Shown here piece by piece: positions 27,088 to 36,712 of a stretch of 64,000 nt of DNA; the stretch's first letter is position 1; each line of letters begins with the position of its first letter. The notes under the pieces were generated by a model. It did no database searches. It was not told the origin of the DNA and was given only the letters and a program-made list of their open reading frames with translations. This stretch comes from Ruegeria arenilitoris (GTDB lineage: Bacteria; Pseudomonadota; Alphaproteobacteria; Rhodobacterales; Rhodobacteraceae). The position numbers and the translations under genes were made by a program. The DNA lies in the NCBI RefSeq assembly GCF_013035315.1, contig NZ_WQHP01000011.1, positions 1-64,000 on the forward strand. Direction: 5' to 3'.

Positions 27088-27133
27088 GAGGGGGCCAGCC
27101 CCCTCACCCCCGAGGTATTTTTGGCCAGATGAA
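27088..27133. repeat. Intergenic repeat element, copy 2
   Basis: GAGGGGGC (27088-27095), loop CA, GCCCCCTC (27098-27105), then ACCCCCGAGGTATTTTTGGC and CAGATGAA to 27133. The tail matches copy 1 (9573-9601) with few changes. It lies between the convergent multicopper oxidase and rnc genes. A separate short dyad ATTGGC/GCCAAT (27065-27079) precedes it. Confidence 0.7.
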
Positions 27134-27165
27134 AAGCGGACCCGGTGCCCAGACCACGAAGATCG

Positions 27166-27846
27166 CTATTTTGGCAGAGAGTCCAAGAGGGCCTTGGCGG
27201 CGGCCTGTTCGGCCTGTCGTTTGGAGCCCGCGGTCGCCTGAGCTTCAGTCCCGTCTTGCAACCGGGCGGCAATGGTGAAGACAGGCGCGTGGTCTGGGCC
27301 ACTGCGTTTCACCTCTATGTACGAGGGCGGCTTTTGCCCCCGCGCCTGCGCCCATTCCTGAAGCGAAGTTTTGGCGTCACGCGCGTCCGCTTCGACGTTG
27401 TGGATACGATCTCCCCACAGGCGCAGGATCACGTCGCGCGCGTCCTCGAAACCGGCGTCGCGGTAAATCGCTGCGATCACAGCTTCCATCGCGTCCCCAA
27501 GCAAGGCCTCTTTGCGGCGGCCGCCCGACAGCATCTCAGACCGGCCCAGTTTCAGGACGGCGCCCAGATCAATCTGCCGCGCGACGTCGGCGCAGGCCTC
27601 TTTTCGCACCAGAGCGTTGAAACGTGGAGCCAATTGCCCTTCCGAGGCCTTCTTGTCGGCCTCCAAAAGCGCTGTCGCCATAACCAACCCCAGAACGCGG
27701 TCGCCCAGAAACTCGAGCCGCTGGTTGTCGGGACGTGTTGCCGAGGATACCGACCCGTGGGTCAGCGCACGCACCAGCAGTTCGGGCGTTTTGAATTCAT
27801 AGCCAAGCCGCTGCTGGAACGCCTTTATTTCAGCCGAGAGCTTCAA
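27166..27846 (-). CDS. rnc: Ribonuclease III
   Basis: A 226-residue double-strand-specific RNase that processes rRNA precursors. The signature [17 protein letters not shown] carries the catalytic Glu and Asp, the second acidic block is [14 protein letters not shown], and the C-terminal double-stranded RNA-binding domain runs from [20 protein letters not shown] to [15 protein letters not shown]. It overlaps lepB by four bases (ATGA), the common lepB-rnc coupling. The usual downstream partner era is displaced by the multicopper oxidase insertion. Confidence 0.97.
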   Translation of the reverse strand: MKLSAEIKAFQQRLGYEFKTPELLVRALTHGSVSSATRPDNQRLEFLGDRVLGLVMATALLEADKKASEGQLAPRFNALVRKEACADVARQIDLGAVLKLGRSEMLSGGRRKEALLGDAMEAVIAAIYRDAGFEDARDVILRLWGDRIHNVEADARDAKTSLQEWAQARGQKPPSYIEVKRSGPDHAPVFTIAARLQDGTEAQATAGSKRQAEQAAAKALLDSLPK

Positions 27847-28682
27847 TTGACCGCCTTGAAGAAACGGTCACCACGCCATGTCCAGAAGAACAGCATCGAG
27901 CGGCCAGCGGATGAAAACAGGATGCGATCCGCCCGTCCGATCAGGTCTTCGTATGGCACATAGCCAACCCCGCCCGCAGATTGCGGAAGGCGGCTGTCAC
28001 TGGAGTTGTCGCGGTTGTCACCCATGAAGAAATAGTGCCCCTCGGGAACCGTATAGATGCCCGTGTTATCGGCGCCCTGATTACCGATGTTGAGTACTTC
28101 GTAGGACACTCCGTTCGGCAGGGTTTCAATCATCCGGGATTTTTTACAGACGCCGCCAAAACCAACAGGTCCGTTTTCACAGCGCGGACGCAAACCTTGC
28201 GAGCCCTGCGGCTCGGCAACCTCTGTAAACACCCCATCGGGTTGTTGCGGCACAGGGGTGCCGTTCAAAATGATCTGCCCGTCGCGTACCTGAATGCGGT
28301 CGCCGGGCAGGCCGATCAGGCGCTTGATATAGTCGCGCCCGGTGACAGGGTGGCGGAATACGATGACATCGCCGCGCTCAGGCTCACCGCCCCAGATACG
28401 CGTGTTTTCGCCGCTTTGCATCCAACCGCAGATATCTTGCGCATCCACGTTCAGCCCGACGCTGGGAATGATCAGACTGGGACAGGAGGCATAGGAATAG
28501 CCGTAAGACATCTTGTTCACGAACAGGAAGTCCCCGATCAGCAAGGTCGGCTTCATCGACCCTGACGGAATCCAGAACGGTTGAAACAGGATGGTGCGGA
28601 AAACGCCCGCGATCAGCAGAGCATAGACGACGGTTTTGATCGTCTCCCAAACGGCGTTACCTGTTTTGGCTTCCTCGGCCAT
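27843..28682 (-). CDS. lepB: Signal peptidase I
   Basis: A 279-residue membrane protease that removes Sec and Tat signal peptides. An N-terminal helix ([20 protein letters not shown]) is followed by the catalytic Ser42 in [14 protein letters not shown] and Lys120 in [13 protein letters not shown]; box E appears as [17 protein letters not shown]. Length is typical. It precedes rnc with an ATGA overlap and follows acpS by 57 bp. Proteins here with clear export signals, such as the oxidase and beta-barrel, would be its clients. Confidence 0.97.
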   Translation of the reverse strand: MAEEAKTGNAVWETIKTVVYALLIAGVFRTILFQPFWIPSGSMKPTLLIGDFLFVNKMSYGYSYASCPSLIIPSVGLNVDAQDICGWMQSGENTRIWGGEPERGDVIVFRHPVTGRDYIKRLIGLPGDRIQVRDGQIILNGTPVPQQPDGVFTEVAEPQGSQGLRPRCENGPVGFGGVCKKSRMIETLPNGVSYEVLNIGNQGADNTGIYTVPEGHYFFMGDNRDNSSDSRLPQSAGGVGYVPYEDLIGRADRILFSSAGRSMLFFWTWRGDRFFKAVN

Positions 28683-28739
28683 GCTGCTCTCCGGTCGTTA
28701 GGTTGTTGGGGTGCTACATGCGGGTCGGTTCAGGGCAAG

Positions 28740-29159
28740 TCAAGGCTGAGCGGGCGCTTCGTGAAGCGGGCGCGCCTCGATCACCACGAATGCCTGCGCC
28801 CAGGGGTGATCATCGGTCAGGGTGACGTGGATAATCGCCTCGTGCCCTTCGGGCGTCATCTCGCGCAGACGCTCCGCGGCCCATCCGGTGACATGCATCA
28901 CGGGCTGACCGGTGCGCAGATTGGTCACCGACATATCCTTCCAGGCGATCCCCATCCGCAATCCGGTGCCCAAAGCTTTGGAACAGGCCTCTTTCGCGGC
29001 CCAGCGCTTGGCATAGGTTCCGGCGACATCATGACGGCGCTCGGCTTTGAGCTGCTCGGTCTCTGTGAAAACGCGGTTGCGAAACCGGTCGCCAAACCGG
29101 TCGAGTGTGCCCTGAATACGTTCGATATTCGCGAGGTCTGTGCCGATGCCGAGGATCAT
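28740..29159 (-). CDS. acpS: Holo-[acyl-carrier-protein] synthase
   Basis: A 139-residue phosphopantetheinyl transferase that activates acyl carrier protein. It begins [15 protein letters not shown], with the metal-binding Asp, and has the second signature [19 protein letters not shown]. The start overlaps the stop of the LysE-type gene (ATGA). In relatives acpS follows pdxJ directly; here a LysE exporter is inserted between them, keeping coupling on both sides. Confidence 0.95.
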   Translation of the reverse strand: MILGIGTDLANIERIQGTLDRFGDRFRNRVFTETEQLKAERRHDVAGTYAKRWAAKEACSKALGTGLRMGIAWKDMSVTNLRTGQPVMHVTGWAAERLREMTPEGHEAIIHVTLTDDHPWAQAFVVIEARPLHEAPAQP

Positions 29160-29779
29160 TGCAACCGAACCGTCAGTATTTTGTAGCTTGCCACTCCGAA
29201 GAAACCGGCAAAGGCAAAGTCAAACCATCGGCGTGCGCGGCGATAAACGTTGACCATTCGGTCTGAGGAAAAGAGGAAGGCATACCCGATGAAGATCAGC
29301 AACGATCCCGCGTACAGCATCGCGAAATAGCCCAGCAGCATCGCCAGACTGGCGTTACTCGGCGCGACGATGGCATAGATCGAGCCCCAACTCAGAATCG
29401 CCTTGGGGTTGGTCAGGTGAATGGCCGCGCCTTTGGCAAAAATCGCGCGCAGCGAACCTGTAACCGGTTTACCCAAAGCCACCTCATCCAATGTCAATGC
29501 CCGGCGCAGCGCCTTGAGCGCAAGCCAACTTAAATAGGCCACCCCTACGTAACGGATCAACTCGAACACCCAGACATTGGCCAGCATTATCGCCGACAGG
29601 CCTAATGCGGCGGCGATACCCCAAGCGGCTGAACCTGCGCAAATGCCCAAGGCAAACACCAAGCCGGCCCGACGGCCTTCGTTCATTGCGGTGCCGGCAA
29701 TCCCCATTGTCGCAGGCCCGGGAGAACCCCCTGCCATCAGCCAAGCAAACCAGATCGCAATAAACCCCGGAGTTATCAT
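29156..29779 (-). CDS. LysE/RhtB family translocator
   Basis: A 207-residue protein with about six transmembrane segments. The LysE family features are the N-terminal [20 protein letters not shown] (the SPGP motif) and [17 protein letters not shown]. Members export amino acids or related compounds; the substrate cannot be predicted. The gene is translationally coupled by ATGA overlaps to pdxJ upstream and acpS downstream, so it is embedded in a housekeeping run. Confidence 0.92.
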   Translation of the reverse strand: MITPGFIAIWFAWLMAGGSPGPATMGIAGTAMNEGRRAGLVFALGICAGSAAWGIAAALGLSAIMLANVWVFELIRYVGVAYLSWLALKALRRALTLDEVALGKPVTGSLRAIFAKGAAIHLTNPKAILSWGSIYAIVAPSNASLAMLLGYFAMLYAGSLLIFIGYAFLFSSDRMVNVYRRARRWFDFAFAGFFGVASYKILTVRLQ

Positions 29780-30522
29780 CCCCGCGCCTCGTCCATCAGG
29801 CGACGCATCTCGGCAATGGCTGGGGTAAGACCGCGGAAGATGGCCTCACCGATCAGGAAGTGGCCGATGTTCAGCTCACGTACTTCGGGGAACGCGGCGA
29901 TGGGTTGAACAGTATCATATGTCAGGCCGTGGCCCGCGTGGACCTCAAGACCCAGCGAATGGGCGAAGCTGGACATCTGGCGGAGGGCGTCCAGCTCACG
30001 CTCGGCAACCTCGGTGTGTCCTTCGGCCATTGCATCGCAATAGGCACCGGTGTGCAGCTCGATCACCTCGGCACCGATGCGGTGGGCAGCTTCGATCTGG
30101 CGCTGGTCAGCGGCGATGAAGATCGACACCCGGCACCCCACGTCGCGCAGTGGCGCGATGAAATGGGCCAGCTTGTTTTCTTCGCGTGCGACTTCCAGCC
30201 CGCCTTCGGTCGTTCGTTCCTCGCGCTTTTCGGGAACGATACAGACTGCATGCGGCTTGTGGCGCAGGGCGATTTTCTGCATCTCTTCGGTCGCCGCCAT
30301 TTCAAAGTTCAACGGAACGGACAGAACCTCCATCAAACCGTCGATATCGGCGTCCGAGATATGGCGACGATCCTCACGCAGGTGTGCGGTGATGCCATCG
30401 GCTCCGGCCTCTTCGGCCAGTTTTGCGGCGCGCAACGGGTCGGGATAGGCCCCGCCGCGGGCGTTGCGCACAGTGGCTACGTGGTCGATATTTACGCCAA
30501 GACGCAGGTGGTTGTCAGACAT
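29776..30522 (-). CDS. pdxJ: Pyridoxine 5'-phosphate synthase
   Basis: A 248-residue TIM-barrel enzyme that condenses 1-deoxyxylulose 5-phosphate with 3-amino-2-oxopropyl phosphate to make vitamin B6. The signatures are LGVNIDHVATVRNARGG, GADGITAHLREDRRHI, VIELHTGAYC and the C-terminal LNIGHFLIGEAIFRGL. It overlaps the upstream DUF2062 gene by eight bases and the downstream LysE gene by four. The PLP made supports the several PLP enzymes in this window. Confidence 0.97.
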   Translation of the reverse strand: MSDNHLRLGVNIDHVATVRNARGGAYPDPLRAAKLAEEAGADGITAHLREDRRHISDADIDGLMEVLSVPLNFEMAATEEMQKIALRHKPHAVCIVPEKREERTTEGGLEVAREENKLAHFIAPLRDVGCRVSIFIAADQRQIEAAHRIGAEVIELHTGAYCDAMAEGHTEVAERELDALRQMSSFAHSLGLEVHAGHGLTYDTVQPIAAFPEVRELNIGHFLIGEAIFRGLTPAIAEMRRLMDEARG

Positions 30523-31213
30523 CGCTCGAATCCTTCTTGAACCCTAGGTCCGAACCTAGGGCATTCGGCTGGGGAACGGCAGGCTTTGTTTCTGCCAAGC
30601 GTTTGATTTCGTCAAACTTTGCCTTGATCTTATCGCGGCGGCGCTGCTGATAGGTTCGGATCAGCGGCAAGCTGAGATAATAGCAGATCGCGCCCGCCAG
30701 CAGGCCCGGCAGGATGCCACCGACGAGGTAAGGGAAAAACACCTCATCATAGAAAACGGCAAGGCCGCGCCAATCAGCGACCCGGTCGGTAAACAACGCC
30801 AGAAAGTTGTTCTTGAGATCCCCAAGGGCGTCGACGAAATTCTTCATCAACCCTTTGGTTTCTTCTTTCTCGAAATTACCGCCCAGAATGAAATGCCCGG
30901 TCTGCAGGCAGATCACCCCGATGGGGACATATGTCAGCGGGTTCCCAAAGAACGTACCGCTGAGAGAGGCCAGGATATTCCCGTTGATCAATCGGCCGAT
31001 CAGGGCTGCCACAACAAAGTGCAGACCATAGAACGGAGTAAATGCGGTGAATACGCCTGCACCCACGCCCCGCGCGATACGCTCGGGCGAATCCGGCAAC
31101 CTGCGAACACGGTGCTTCACGTAGTGAAAGGCCCGCGTCCATCCCCCTTTGGGATAGACGAATTCAGACGCGATCTGGACGGGCGAGCGTCGGTCTCGGC
31201 GCTTGAATACCAC
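30515..31213 (-). CDS. DUF2062 family membrane protein
   Basis: A 232-residue protein with about three to four hydrophobic segments. The block RIARGVGAGVFTAFTPFYGL, then HFVVAALIGRLINGNILAS and GTFFGNPLTYVPI, is the DUF2062 signature. The C-terminal tail after the last helix is cytoplasmic and charged. No function is established. It lies 16 bp downstream of rsh and overlaps pdxJ by eight bases, the usual roseobacter neighbourhood. Confidence 0.9.
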   Translation of the reverse strand: MVFKRRDRRSPVQIASEFVYPKGGWTRAFHYVKHRVRRLPDSPERIARGVGAGVFTAFTPFYGLHFVVAALIGRLINGNILASLSGTFFGNPLTYVPIGVICLQTGHFILGGNFEKEETKGLMKNFVDALGDLKNNFLALFTDRVADWRGLAVFYDEVFFPYLVGGILPGLLAGAICYYLSLPLIRTYQQRRRDKIKAKFDEIKRLAETKPAVPQPNALGSDLGFKKDSSDV

Positions 31214-31229
31214 TCCTGATCACCCTTTC

Positions 31230-33362
31230 TCAGCCAGCCGCAACTGCGGTTTTGGTCCTGTCTCTGTAGCGTTCCACCGCGGCAACGTCGCTTTCCGCCT
31301 CAAGCATCAGCATCAGCGAATGCAGCTGTTCCAGGTCGCGCAGTTCGACACTGACCAGAAGGCGGTAAAAATCCGGTTTGCGGTCCACAAATTCCAGGTT
31401 CGAGATATTGGCCTTTTTCTCGCCGATCAATGTGCAAATGCGCCCCAGTACCCCAGCGTCATTTCCAATGGTAACGTCCAAAGTGGCACCATAGACAGCC
31501 GGGTGGGTGCCGGAATGCCAGTGCAGGTCGACCCAGCGATCGGGTTCGCTTTCGAATTCCGACAAACGGTCACAGTCGATGGCATGCACCACAACGCCTT
31601 TGCCGCGATAGGTGATGCCGACAATGCGTTCGCCCGGCAAAGGCTGACAGCAGGGCGCGCGGTCGAATTTCTGCCCCGGCTCCAGACCGATCACCGCGCG
31701 GCGCGGTGAAATGGCATCGCCTTCATCCTGTGTCAGTTCGGGGTAGACCGCGCTGACCACATCATGGGCGGTCAGTTCAGCACTTCCCAGTCGCGCAAGC
31801 AATTCGTGGCGATCCTTCAGACGCAGGTGTTTCGCCGCCGTGTCCAGCGCCTTGTCGGTGGCCTTGCGGCCAACGTGTTCAAAGCCCGAACGCGCCAGTT
31901 CCTTGCCCAGCTTGATAAAGCGTTCACGGTCCACCTCGCGCAGCGCGCGTCGAATCGCGGTCCGCGCCTTACCGGTAACCGCGATCTCAAGCCAGGTGAC
32001 CTGTGGCGTTTGGCCGTCAGCGGTGATGATATCCACCGACTGCCCGTTCTTGATCCGGGTCCAGAGCGGCACGCGGATGCCGTCCACCTTGGCCCCCACG
32101 CAGGCATGGCCGATGCGAGTGTGGATCGCATAAGCAAAATCGATTGGCGTCGCCCCGCGCGGTAGTTTGACCACGTCCCCCTTTGGCGTGAAGCAGAACA
32201 CCTGGTCCGAATACATCTCAAGCTTGACGGCTTCGAGAAAGTCTTCGTGATCCTCTTCGCTGTCGAACTGTTCGGTCAGATTGGCTATCCACTTGGCCGG
32301 GTCGACAGCGAACGGGTTTTCCGAACGCACACCGTCGCGATAGGACCAGTGCGCGGCAACGCCGGTTTCAGCCACATCGTGCATCTGTCGGGTGCGAATC
32401 TGTACCTCGACCCGTTTGCCGTCACGGCCTGACACCGTGGTGTGGATCGAGCGATACCCGTTCGACTTGGGCTGACTGATGTAATCCTTGAACCGCCCCG
32501 GCACTGCGCGCCAGCGTTGGTGGATCGCACCGAGGGTGCGATAGCAGTCTTCCTCGGTCTGGGTGATGATGCGGAAACCGTAGATATCCGACAGGCGCGA
32601 AAAGCCCTGATCCTTTTCCTGCATCTTGCGCCAGATCGAATAGGGCTTCTTGGCGCGGCCGAACACCTCGGCCTCGATCCCGGCTTTTTCCAACTCGTGC
32701 CGCATGTCGCCGGTGATCCGGTGGATCACATCGCCGGTTTCGCGTTGCAGAGTGATAAAGCGACGGATGATCGACTGCCGGCCTTCGGGATTGAGAACGC
32801 GGAAGGCGAGGTCTTCCAGCTCTTCACGCATCCACTGCATACCCATGCGGCCCGCAAGCGGCGCGTAGATGTCCATCGTCTCACGCGCTTTGACGATCTG
32901 CTTTTCGGGGCGCATCGCCTTGATCGTGCGCATATTGTGCAAACGGTCTGCAAGCTTGACCAGGATGACCCGCAGGTCCTTTGACATGGCCATGAACAGC
33001 TTACGGAAGTTCTCGGCCTGTTTGGTCTCGCGGCTGGAAAGCTGCAGGTTGGTCAGCTTGGTCACCCCGTCGACCAGCTTGGCGACTTCTTCGCCGAACA
33101 GCTCGGAGACTTTGCCATAGTTGGCCTTGGTGTCTTCGATGGTGTCGTGCAGCAGGGCGGTGATGATGGTCGCATCATCCAGACGCTGTTCGGTCAGGAT
33201 GGCGGCAACCGCAACAGGATGCGTGAAATAGGGTTCGCCGGAATGGCGGAACTGACCATCATGCATCTGCTTACCGAACTCATAGGCCCGGGCGATGCGG
33301 TCAGCATTTGTCTTGGGGTTGTAGTTGCGGACCAGCGCAATCAGATCGTCTGCAGAAATCAT
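31230..33362 (-). CDS. rsh: Bifunctional (p)ppGpp synthetase/hydrolase
   Basis: A 710-residue Rel/SpoT homologue, the usual single long Rsh of alphaproteobacteria. Domains in order: the HD hydrolase (HSGEPYFTHPVAVA, LLHDTIEDT), the synthetase (SDIYGFRIITQTEEDC, YRSIHTTVSG), TGS (VFCFTPKGDVVKLPRGATPI) and the C-terminal ACT region. Both HD and synthetase motifs look intact, so it should make and degrade the alarmone. It follows rpoZ by 26 bp, a linkage that fits RNA polymerase omega's role in ppGpp binding. Confidence 0.96.
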   Translation of the reverse strand: MISADDLIALVRNYNPKTNADRIARAYEFGKQMHDGQFRHSGEPYFTHPVAVAAILTEQRLDDATIITALLHDTIEDTKANYGKVSELFGEEVAKLVDGVTKLTNLQLSSRETKQAENFRKLFMAMSKDLRVILVKLADRLHNMRTIKAMRPEKQIVKARETMDIYAPLAGRMGMQWMREELEDLAFRVLNPEGRQSIIRRFITLQRETGDVIHRITGDMRHELEKAGIEAEVFGRAKKPYSIWRKMQEKDQGFSRLSDIYGFRIITQTEEDCYRTLGAIHQRWRAVPGRFKDYISQPKSNGYRSIHTTVSGRDGKRVEVQIRTRQMHDVAETGVAAHWSYRDGVRSENPFAVDPAKWIANLTEQFDSEEDHEDFLEAVKLEMYSDQVFCFTPKGDVVKLPRGATPIDFAYAIHTRIGHACVGAKVDGIRVPLWTRIKNGQSVDIITADGQTPQVTWLEIAVTGKARTAIRRALREVDRERFIKLGKELARSGFEHVGRKATDKALDTAAKHLRLKDRHELLARLGSAELTAHDVVSAVYPELTQDEGDAISPRRAVIGLEPGQKFDRAPCCQPLPGERIVGITYRGKGVVVHAIDCDRLSEFESEPDRWVDLHWHSGTHPAVYGATLDVTIGNDAGVLGRICTLIGEKKANISNLEFVDRKPDFYRLLVSVELRDLEQLHSLMLMLEAESDVAAVERYRDRTKTAVAAG

Positions 33363-33388
33363 CCGGTCCGCACCTTCATCTTTGGGGC

Positions 33389-33742
33389 TTACCCCTGGCC
33401 TTGAGCCTCCATCAGAGCGCGCAGCAGCTTCTCTTCGGACATGTCGTCGTCTGCAGGCTTGTCCGATTCCGCGCCCATCAGCAGAGCCATCTGATCTTCT
33501 TCCGGCTCGTCCACCTCGATCTGAGTCTGGTTGGCCTCGATCAGGCGCTCGCGCAGCTCATCCGCGCTTTGAGTTTCGTCGGCAATCTCGCGCAGCGACA
33601 CGACGGGGTTCTTGTCGTTGTCACGGTCAACAGTGATTGCCGCACCAGCGGAAATCTCGCGCGCACGATGGGCGGCAAGCATCACCAGTTCGAACCGGTT
33701 TGGAACCTTGTCTACGCAATCTTCAACCGTCACGCGGGCCAT
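33389..33742 (-). CDS. rpoZ: DNA-directed RNA polymerase subunit omega
   Basis: A 117-residue omega subunit. It begins [20 protein letters not shown] and continues [14 protein letters not shown], the conserved part that clamps the beta-prime C-terminus; the MAR motif contributes to the ppGpp site. The acidic C-terminal tail is longer than in enterics, as in other alphaproteobacteria. It is directly upstream of rsh. About 94 bp separate it from folK upstream on the same strand. Confidence 0.96.
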   Translation of the reverse strand: MARVTVEDCVDKVPNRFELVMLAAHRAREISAGAAITVDRDNDKNPVVSLREIADETQSADELRERLIEANQTQIEVDEPEEDQMALLMGAESDKPADDDMSEEKLLRALMEAQGQG

Positions 33743-33836
33743 TGGGCGCTCTCCGTTACTGAATCCATGTCAGGAAGAGGTTTATCTAAGCGCGAATCCC
33801 TGCCTTGACAAGCAAGAAATGCTGCAAATGCACCCT

Positions 33837-34394
33837 TCACGCGGCTGTGACCGCCGCAATATCCTCGACAGGCAGGTCGGCAAGCATTTCGCGGACCGTG
33901 CGACCAAGCACCGGATGCCGCCAATCCGGAGCCACATCTGCCATTGGCACCAGCACAAACGCACGATCTTGCAATCGTGGATGAGGCAGGATCAACTGCT
34001 CGGGCGCACTCTGCCTCTGCTCTTCCGGCGACAGGGTCAACCAACGGTCGAATTCGGCGTTATCAGGCAAGATCTGATCATCATAACAAACAAGGTCCAG
34101 ATCCAGTGTTCGCATGCCCCAGCGCTGAACCCTTTCGCGACCAAACTCGTGCTCGATCTGGTGCAGCACCGCCAGCAGATCCGCTGACGACTTTTCCGTT
34201 TCGATCAAGGCCGCTGCATTCACATAATCCGGGCCTGCCCCGGCAGGAAAACAAGGGGTCTCGTAGAACCGACTAACGGCCCGAATCACCACGCCGTGAC
34301 GCGAAATCGCGTCAAGTGCGTCACGAAGTGTCACCTTGGGCTCATTACCTCTCAATTTGAGATTGGCCCCGAGCGCGATAACCGCGTTTGACAT
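33837..34394 (-). CDS. folK: 6-hydroxymethyl-7,8-dihydropterin pyrophosphokinase
   Basis: A 185-residue HPPK of the folate pathway. It begins SNAVIALGANLK and has the RFYETPCFP, PDYVNAAALIETE and WGMRTLDLDLVCYDD signatures that hold ATP, magnesium and pterin. LILPHPRLQDRAFVLVPMAD is the final family block. No dihydropteroate synthase is fused or adjacent. It is divergent from the NYN gene across about 150 bp. Confidence 0.95.
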   Translation of the reverse strand: MSNAVIALGANLKLRGNEPKVTLRDALDAISRHGVVIRAVSRFYETPCFPAGAGPDYVNAAALIETEKSSADLLAVLHQIEHEFGRERVQRWGMRTLDLDLVCYDDQILPDNAEFDRWLTLSPEEQRQSAPEQLILPHPRLQDRAFVLVPMADVAPDWRHPVLGRTVREMLADLPVEDIAAVTAA

Positions 34395-34547
34395 GAATTT
34401 GTGCCTTCTACTCGCTATATTCGGCGAATTGCATACTTGCGATACGGCCGAAATAGCCTAATTATAGGGATACCAGCGCGCCGCCTATTTCCAATATCCA
34501 CTCACGTAACACCACGGCGCTCTGTATTGTACCGGAAGGACCTATTT

Positions 34548-35120
34548 ATGTTCTACAAAGACGAACGGCTAGCGCTGTTCATCGACGGCTCGAATCTTTA
34601 TGCAGCCGCAAAAGCACTGGGGTTTGACATAGACTACAAATTGCTGCGCCAGGAATTCATGCGTCGCGGCAAAATGCTTCGGGCTTTCTACTACACAGCG
34701 CTTCTGGAGAATGACGAGTATTCGCCGATCCGTCCACTGGTTGACTGGCTGCACTACAACGGCTTCACCATGGTAACGAAACCGGCCAAGGAATACACCG
34801 ACAGCATGGGGCGTCGGAAAGTCAAAGGAAACATGGATATCGAACTAACCGTGGACGCCATGGAACTGGCACCACGCGTCGATCATATCGTGCTTTTTTC
34901 GGGCGATGGGGATTTCCGCCCGCTGATCGCCAGCCTACAGCGCCAAGGCGTGCGCGTGTCGGTCGTTTCGACCATCCGCAGCCAGCCCCCTATGATCTCG
35001 GACGAACTGCGCCGTCAGGCAGACAACTTTATCGAACTGGAAGACCTGCGCGACGTGATCGGGCGGCCTCCGCGTGAAATGCCTATGGAACCGCGCAGCG
35101 TTGCCGCAGGCGGACAATAA
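34548..35120 (+). CDS. NYN-domain (LabA-like) putative RNase
   Basis: A 190-residue PIN-like NYN protein. Acidic residues expected at the active site appear in LALFIDGSNLYAAAK, KGNMDIELTVDAM and IVLFSGDGDFRPLIASLQRQ, with GVRVSVVSTI following. Related proteins act as metal-dependent ribonucleases; this one is a common roseobacter single-domain member. ATG 34548 has GGAAGGA seven bases upstream; the frame is open 49 codons further, without similarity. It is monocistronic, ending in a strong terminator. Confidence 0.9.
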   Translation: MFYKDERLALFIDGSNLYAAAKALGFDIDYKLLRQEFMRRGKMLRAFYYTALLENDEYSPIRPLVDWLHYNGFTMVTKPAKEYTDSMGRRKVKGNMDIELTVDAMELAPRVDHIVLFSGDGDFRPLIASLQRQGVRVSVVSTIRSQPPMISDELRRQADNFIELEDLRDVIGRPPREMPMEPRSVAAGGQ

Positions 35121-35157
35121 GACCGGGCCACTCACAAACCCGGGGGGAAGAAATAGA

Positions 35158-35192
35158 CGCGGTCAGGTTTTCCAACCTGGCCGCGTTTCTTT
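35158..35192 (+). terminator. Rho-independent terminator of the NYN gene
   Basis: CGCGGTCAGGTT (35158-35169), loop TTCC, AACCTGGCCGCG (35174-35185) forms a 12-bp stem with one G-U pair, followed by TTTCTTT. Confidence 0.92.
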
Positions 35193-35312
35193 AACTAAGT
35201 ACAGGTGCTGAAACACCTGTTGGCTAACATCGATTCATGTCAGTTCAATGACGATGTCCTGTCTGGACCAAGGCCAGGAAAAGACTTACCTGTGCCTTAT
35301 GGAGACCGAGAC

Positions 35313-36263
35313 ATGACCAAGCCACCGCTAACCTTATATCTTGCCGCACCGCGCGGGTTCTGCGCCGGCGTTGATCGCGCCATCAAGATCGTGGAAATGG
35401 CCCTGCAGAAATGGGGGGCACCCGTCTATGTGCGCCATGAGATTGTGCATAACAAATTCGTGGTCGATGGGTTGCGTTCTAAAGGGGCGATCTTTGTCGA
35501 AGAGCTGGATGAATGCCCCGATGATCGACCAGTGATCTTTTCGGCCCACGGCGTGCCAAAATCCGTTCCGGCAGCCGCGGCTCAGCGTGAGATGATTTAT
35601 GTCGACGCCACCTGCCCGCTGGTTTCCAAGGTCCATGTCGAGGCGCAGCGCCACGCGGATGCAGGTCTGCAGATGATCATGATCGGCCACAAAGGCCACC
35701 CAGAAACCGTCGGTACCATGGGTCAGCTGCCCGAGGGCGAAGTATTGCTGGTCGAAACGGTCGAGGACGTGACCACGGTTCAGGTGCGCAACCCAGACAA
35801 ACTGGCGTTTGTAACGCAGACGACACTGTCGGTGGACGACACCAAAGACATTATCGCCGCGCTTGAGGCCCGGTTTCCCGCGATCGTTGGCCCGCACAAG
35901 GAAGACATCTGCTACGCCACCACCAACCGGCAAGAGGCGGTCAAGGCTGTGGCTCCGAAGGCGGATGCTCTGCTGGTCGTCGGCGCACCGAACTCATCGA
36001 ACTCCAAACGTTTGGTCGAGGTCGCCTCGCGCGCCGGGTGCAACTATGCGCAACTGGTTCAACGTGCCTCTGATATCGACTGGCGGGCGCTGGAAGGGAT
36101 CTCATCCATCGCCATCACCGCAGGGGCATCCGCGCCCGAGGTGCTGGTGAATGAGGTCATCGACGCGTTCAAGGATCACTATGACGTCACGGTCGAACTG
36201 GTGGAGACCGCCGTCGAAAACGTCGAGTTCAAAGTGCCCCGCGTTCTGAGGCAACCCGCATGA
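35313..36263 (+). CDS. ispH: 4-hydroxy-3-methylbut-2-enyl diphosphate reductase
   Basis: A 316-residue iron-sulfur enzyme that makes IPP and DMAPP in the last MEP step. The three cluster cysteines are Cys17 in [11 protein letters not shown], Cys101 in [11 protein letters not shown] and Cys200 in [20 protein letters not shown] is the substrate-site block. ATG 35313 has GGAG eight bases upstream; the frame is open 36 codons earlier through a hairpin-containing leader. It starts a coupled operon: DUF3429 overlaps it by four bases. Confidence 0.97.
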   Translation: MTKPPLTLYLAAPRGFCAGVDRAIKIVEMALQKWGAPVYVRHEIVHNKFVVDGLRSKGAIFVEELDECPDDRPVIFSAHGVPKSVPAAAAQREMIYVDATCPLVSKVHVEAQRHADAGLQMIMIGHKGHPETVGTMGQLPEGEVLLVETVEDVTTVQVRNPDKLAFVTQTTLSVDDTKDIIAALEARFPAIVGPHKEDICYATTNRQEAVKAVAPKADALLVVGAPNSSNSKRLVEVASRAGCNYAQLVQRASDIDWRALEGISSIAITAGASAPEVLVNEVIDAFKDHYDVTVELVETAVENVEFKVPRVLRQPA

Positions 36264-36712
36264 GAGGCATCCCAAACGCCCCGCTGGTTTTGGGGCTGGC
36301 CGGGCTGATCCCGTTCGTATGGGGTGCATTGACCTATCTGAACGGCGACCTGCAGGATTGGGGTCGCCAAGCACTGGGGTCGCGATTTGTCGGGCCTTAT
36401 GTTCAATTGTTCTACGGCTCAGTGATCCTCAGCTTTATGTCCGGCGTCCTTTGGGGTTTTGCCACCAAGACTTCGGGCAGTAAGGCCGCGACATGCTATC
36501 TGTTGTCCGTCCTTCCCGCACTTTGGGCGTTTTTCATGACAGGCGGTGGCCCGGTCGAGGCCGGTATTAACCTGATGTACGGCTTCGCCGGCTTGCTCAT
36601 TCTGGATGCGATTTTCGCTTACTGGCGGCTGACCCCGACATGGTGGTTGCGGCTGCGGATTTTGCTGACGAGCGTCGTCCTGATATGTCTTGCTGTAGGA
36701 GTGTACCTGTGA
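36260..36712 (+). CDS. DUF3429 membrane protein
   Basis: A 150-residue protein with about four to five transmembrane segments. The motifs [37 protein letters not shown] and [14 protein letters not shown] match DUF3429, an uncharacterised inner-membrane family. It overlaps ispH (ATGA) and the next gene (GTGA), so it is translated in a chain with them. Its role is unknown. Confidence 0.9.
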   Translation: MRGIPNAPLVLGLAGLIPFVWGALTYLNGDLQDWGRQALGSRFVGPYVQLFYGSVILSFMSGVLWGFATKTSGSKAATCYLLSVLPALWAFFMTGGGPVEAGINLMYGFAGLLILDAIFAYWRLTPTWWLRLRILLTSVVLICLAVGVYL

